Source of the DNA: an uncultured Micrococcales bacterium | GTDB taxonomy: Bacteria > Actinomycetota > Actinomycetes > Actinomycetales > Microbacteriaceae | Reading direction: 5' to 3' | Assembly: GCA_903927775.1 (NCBI GenBank) | Contig: CAIYOE010000133.1 | Span: 1-6,495 of the forward strand | DNA length: 6,495 nt | Shown: positions 5,555 through 6,495 of the stretch, piece by piece | Layout: every line of letters starts with the position of its first letter | Position numbering within the stretch: the first letter of the stretch is position 1 | Notes under the pieces: model-generated | Told to the model about the DNA's origin: nothing | Database searches by the model: none | The model's input: the letters and a program-made list of their open reading frames with translations, nothing else | Program-made: the position numbers and the translations under genes

Positions 5555-6495
5555 TTCAGAAGGCCTTCGTAGTTACGCTGCTGCATCTGAGCGCTGATCT
5601 GCTTAACGGTCTCGAGACCAACACCAACGATGATGAGGATCGAGGTTCCGCCGAATGGGAAATTCTGGCTGGTGCCAAGAAGTCCGAAAGCGATTAGCGG
5701 GATTAGCGCGATAAGACCTAGGTAGATAGCGCCCGGGAAGGTAATGCGGCTAAGCACGTAATCCAGGAACTCCATGGTCGGACGACCAGCGCGAATACCA
5801 GGGATGAATCCGCCGTAGCGCTTCATGTCGTCTGCTACTTCTTCTGGATTGAAGGTGATAGCTACGTAGAAGTAGGTGAATCCAAAGATAAGAAGGAAGT
5901 ACAGCGCCATGTAGAACGGGTGGTCGCCGCGGGTTAGGTAGTTGGAAACCCAAGTTACCCAGTCGGCTACGTGACCGTTCTTGTCTGGTCCGTTGAACTG
6001 CGCGATAAGCGCAGGAAGGTAAAGCAAGCTGGATGCGAAGATAACTGGAACCACACCGGCCATGTTGACCTTGATTGGGATGTAAGTGCTCTGGCCACCG
6101 TACTCGCGGCGTCCGACCATACGCTTGGCGTACTGAACCGGAATACGACGCTGGGACTGCTCGACCAAGATAACCAGGCCAACAATCACAACACCGATGG
6201 CCAATACGCCAATCAGGGTCTCGATGTTCTTGGTCTGAACGATCTGGTACAGCGATGCTGGGAAGCGCGATGCAATCGAGGTGAAGATAAGTAGCGACAT
6301 ACCGTTACCAACGCCGCGCTCGGTTACGAGCTCGCCCATCCACATGATGAGTCCGGTACCGGCAGTCATGGTTAGAACCATGAGGGTAATGCCTACCCAG
6401 GTGTTGTCCTTGATAACCGGGAGCACACAGCTCTTACCGAACAGTGCACCCTGGTTTGCAACTGCCACCAAGGTGGTGGACTGCAGGACTGCAAG
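5551..6495 (-). CDS. secY: Protein translocase subunit SecY, 5' end cut off by the window edge
   Basis: SecY is the channel of the Sec translocon and moves unfolded proteins across or into the cytoplasmic membrane with SecE, SecG and SecA. The frame is open to the right edge, giving 314 residues, and about 120 N-terminal residues lie outside. The fragment begins inside transmembrane helix 3 (LAVLQSTT). Helix 4 is near 33-53, then [18 protein letters not shown] (helix 5), helix 6 near 95-112, and the basic loop [16 protein letters not shown]. Helix 7 follows [15 protein letters not shown], and helix 8 is near 194-214. The SecA/ribosome-facing loop contains [13 protein letters not shown] (228-240). 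Helices 9 and 10 end at [13 protein letters not shown] at 6471 could be taken as a start but is internal. The stop overlaps the adk start. Confidence 0.98.
   Translation of the reverse strand, partial: LAVLQSTTLVAVANQGALFGKSCVLPVIKDNTWVGITLMVLTMTAGTGLIMWMGELVTERGVGNGMSLLIFTSIASRFPASLYQIVQTKNIETLIGVLAIGVVIVGLVILVEQSQRRIPVQYAKRMVGRREYGGQSTYIPIKVNMAGVVPVIFASSLLYLPALIAQFNGPDKNGHVADWVTWVSNYLTRGDHPFYMALYFLLIFGFTYFYVAITFNPEEVADDMKRYGGFIPGIRAGRPTMEFLDYVLSRITFPGAIYLGLIALIPLIAFGLLGTSQNFPFGGTSILIIVGVGLETVKQISAQMQQRNYEGLLK

Noticed and set aside
5559..5568. GAAGGCCTTC palindrome at the secY-adk junction
   Set aside because: It is a 10-bp palindrome inside secY codons for a conserved C-terminus; it needs no explanation beyond coding and has no loop for a hairpin.

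Overview
This window is a conserved core-genome segment: the distal part of the bacterial spc/alpha ribosomal-protein region. Every gene is on the minus strand. In transcription order (high to low coordinate) the genes are secY (5' end missing), adk, map, infA, rpmJ, rpsM, rpsK, rpoA, rplQ and truA (3' end missing). I see no mobile element, tRNA, rRNA, CRISPR array or accessory system. The plus-strand and off-frame open frames are shadows of these genes.

The organism is most likely an actinobacterium. The evidence is a short adenylate kinase without the LID insertion, an L17 with a long Ala/Glu/Val tail, an actinobacterial-type RpoA N-terminus, and the SecY GIRAGRPT motif. The absence of rpsD between rpsK and rpoA fits Micrococcales, for example Microbacteriaceae, rather than mycobacteria. 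GC content looks moderate (roughly 50-55% by eye) and Leu codon CTA is used freely. That would suit a freshwater, low-GC Microbacteriaceae lineage such as the Rhodoluna/Aquiluna group, but this placement is inference.

Layout: the right third (4124-6495) holds the membrane and processing block. The secY stop overlaps the GTG start of adk, and map follows adk after 15 nt. A 131-nt spacer separates map from infA and may carry an infA promoter. The middle (2551-3992) holds infA, rpmJ, rpsM and rpsK, with unusually long spacers of 90 nt (infA-rpmJ) and 186 nt (rpmJ-rpsM). A 200-nt spacer separates rpsK from rpoA. The left part is a tight rpoA-rplQ-truA block with gaps of 26 and 19 nt.

Functionally, SecY secretes proteins, Adk supplies adenylate balance, and Map trims initiator Met from the new chains. 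IF-1, L36, S13, S11 and L17 build or start the translation machinery. RpoA assembles RNA polymerase, and TruA modifies the tRNA anticodon arm.

The most interesting content is non-coding. Three spacers hold several compact inverted repeats on the sense strand. The rpsK-rpoA spacer has four strong hairpins, two of them each preceded by the same 10-nt repeat. The rpmJ-rpsM spacer has three hairpins enclosed by a 9-bp long-range helix. The infA-rpmJ spacer has two mutually exclusive hairpins. These are candidate cis-regulatory leader RNAs. Folding was judged by eye only, with no energy calculation or comparative alignment.
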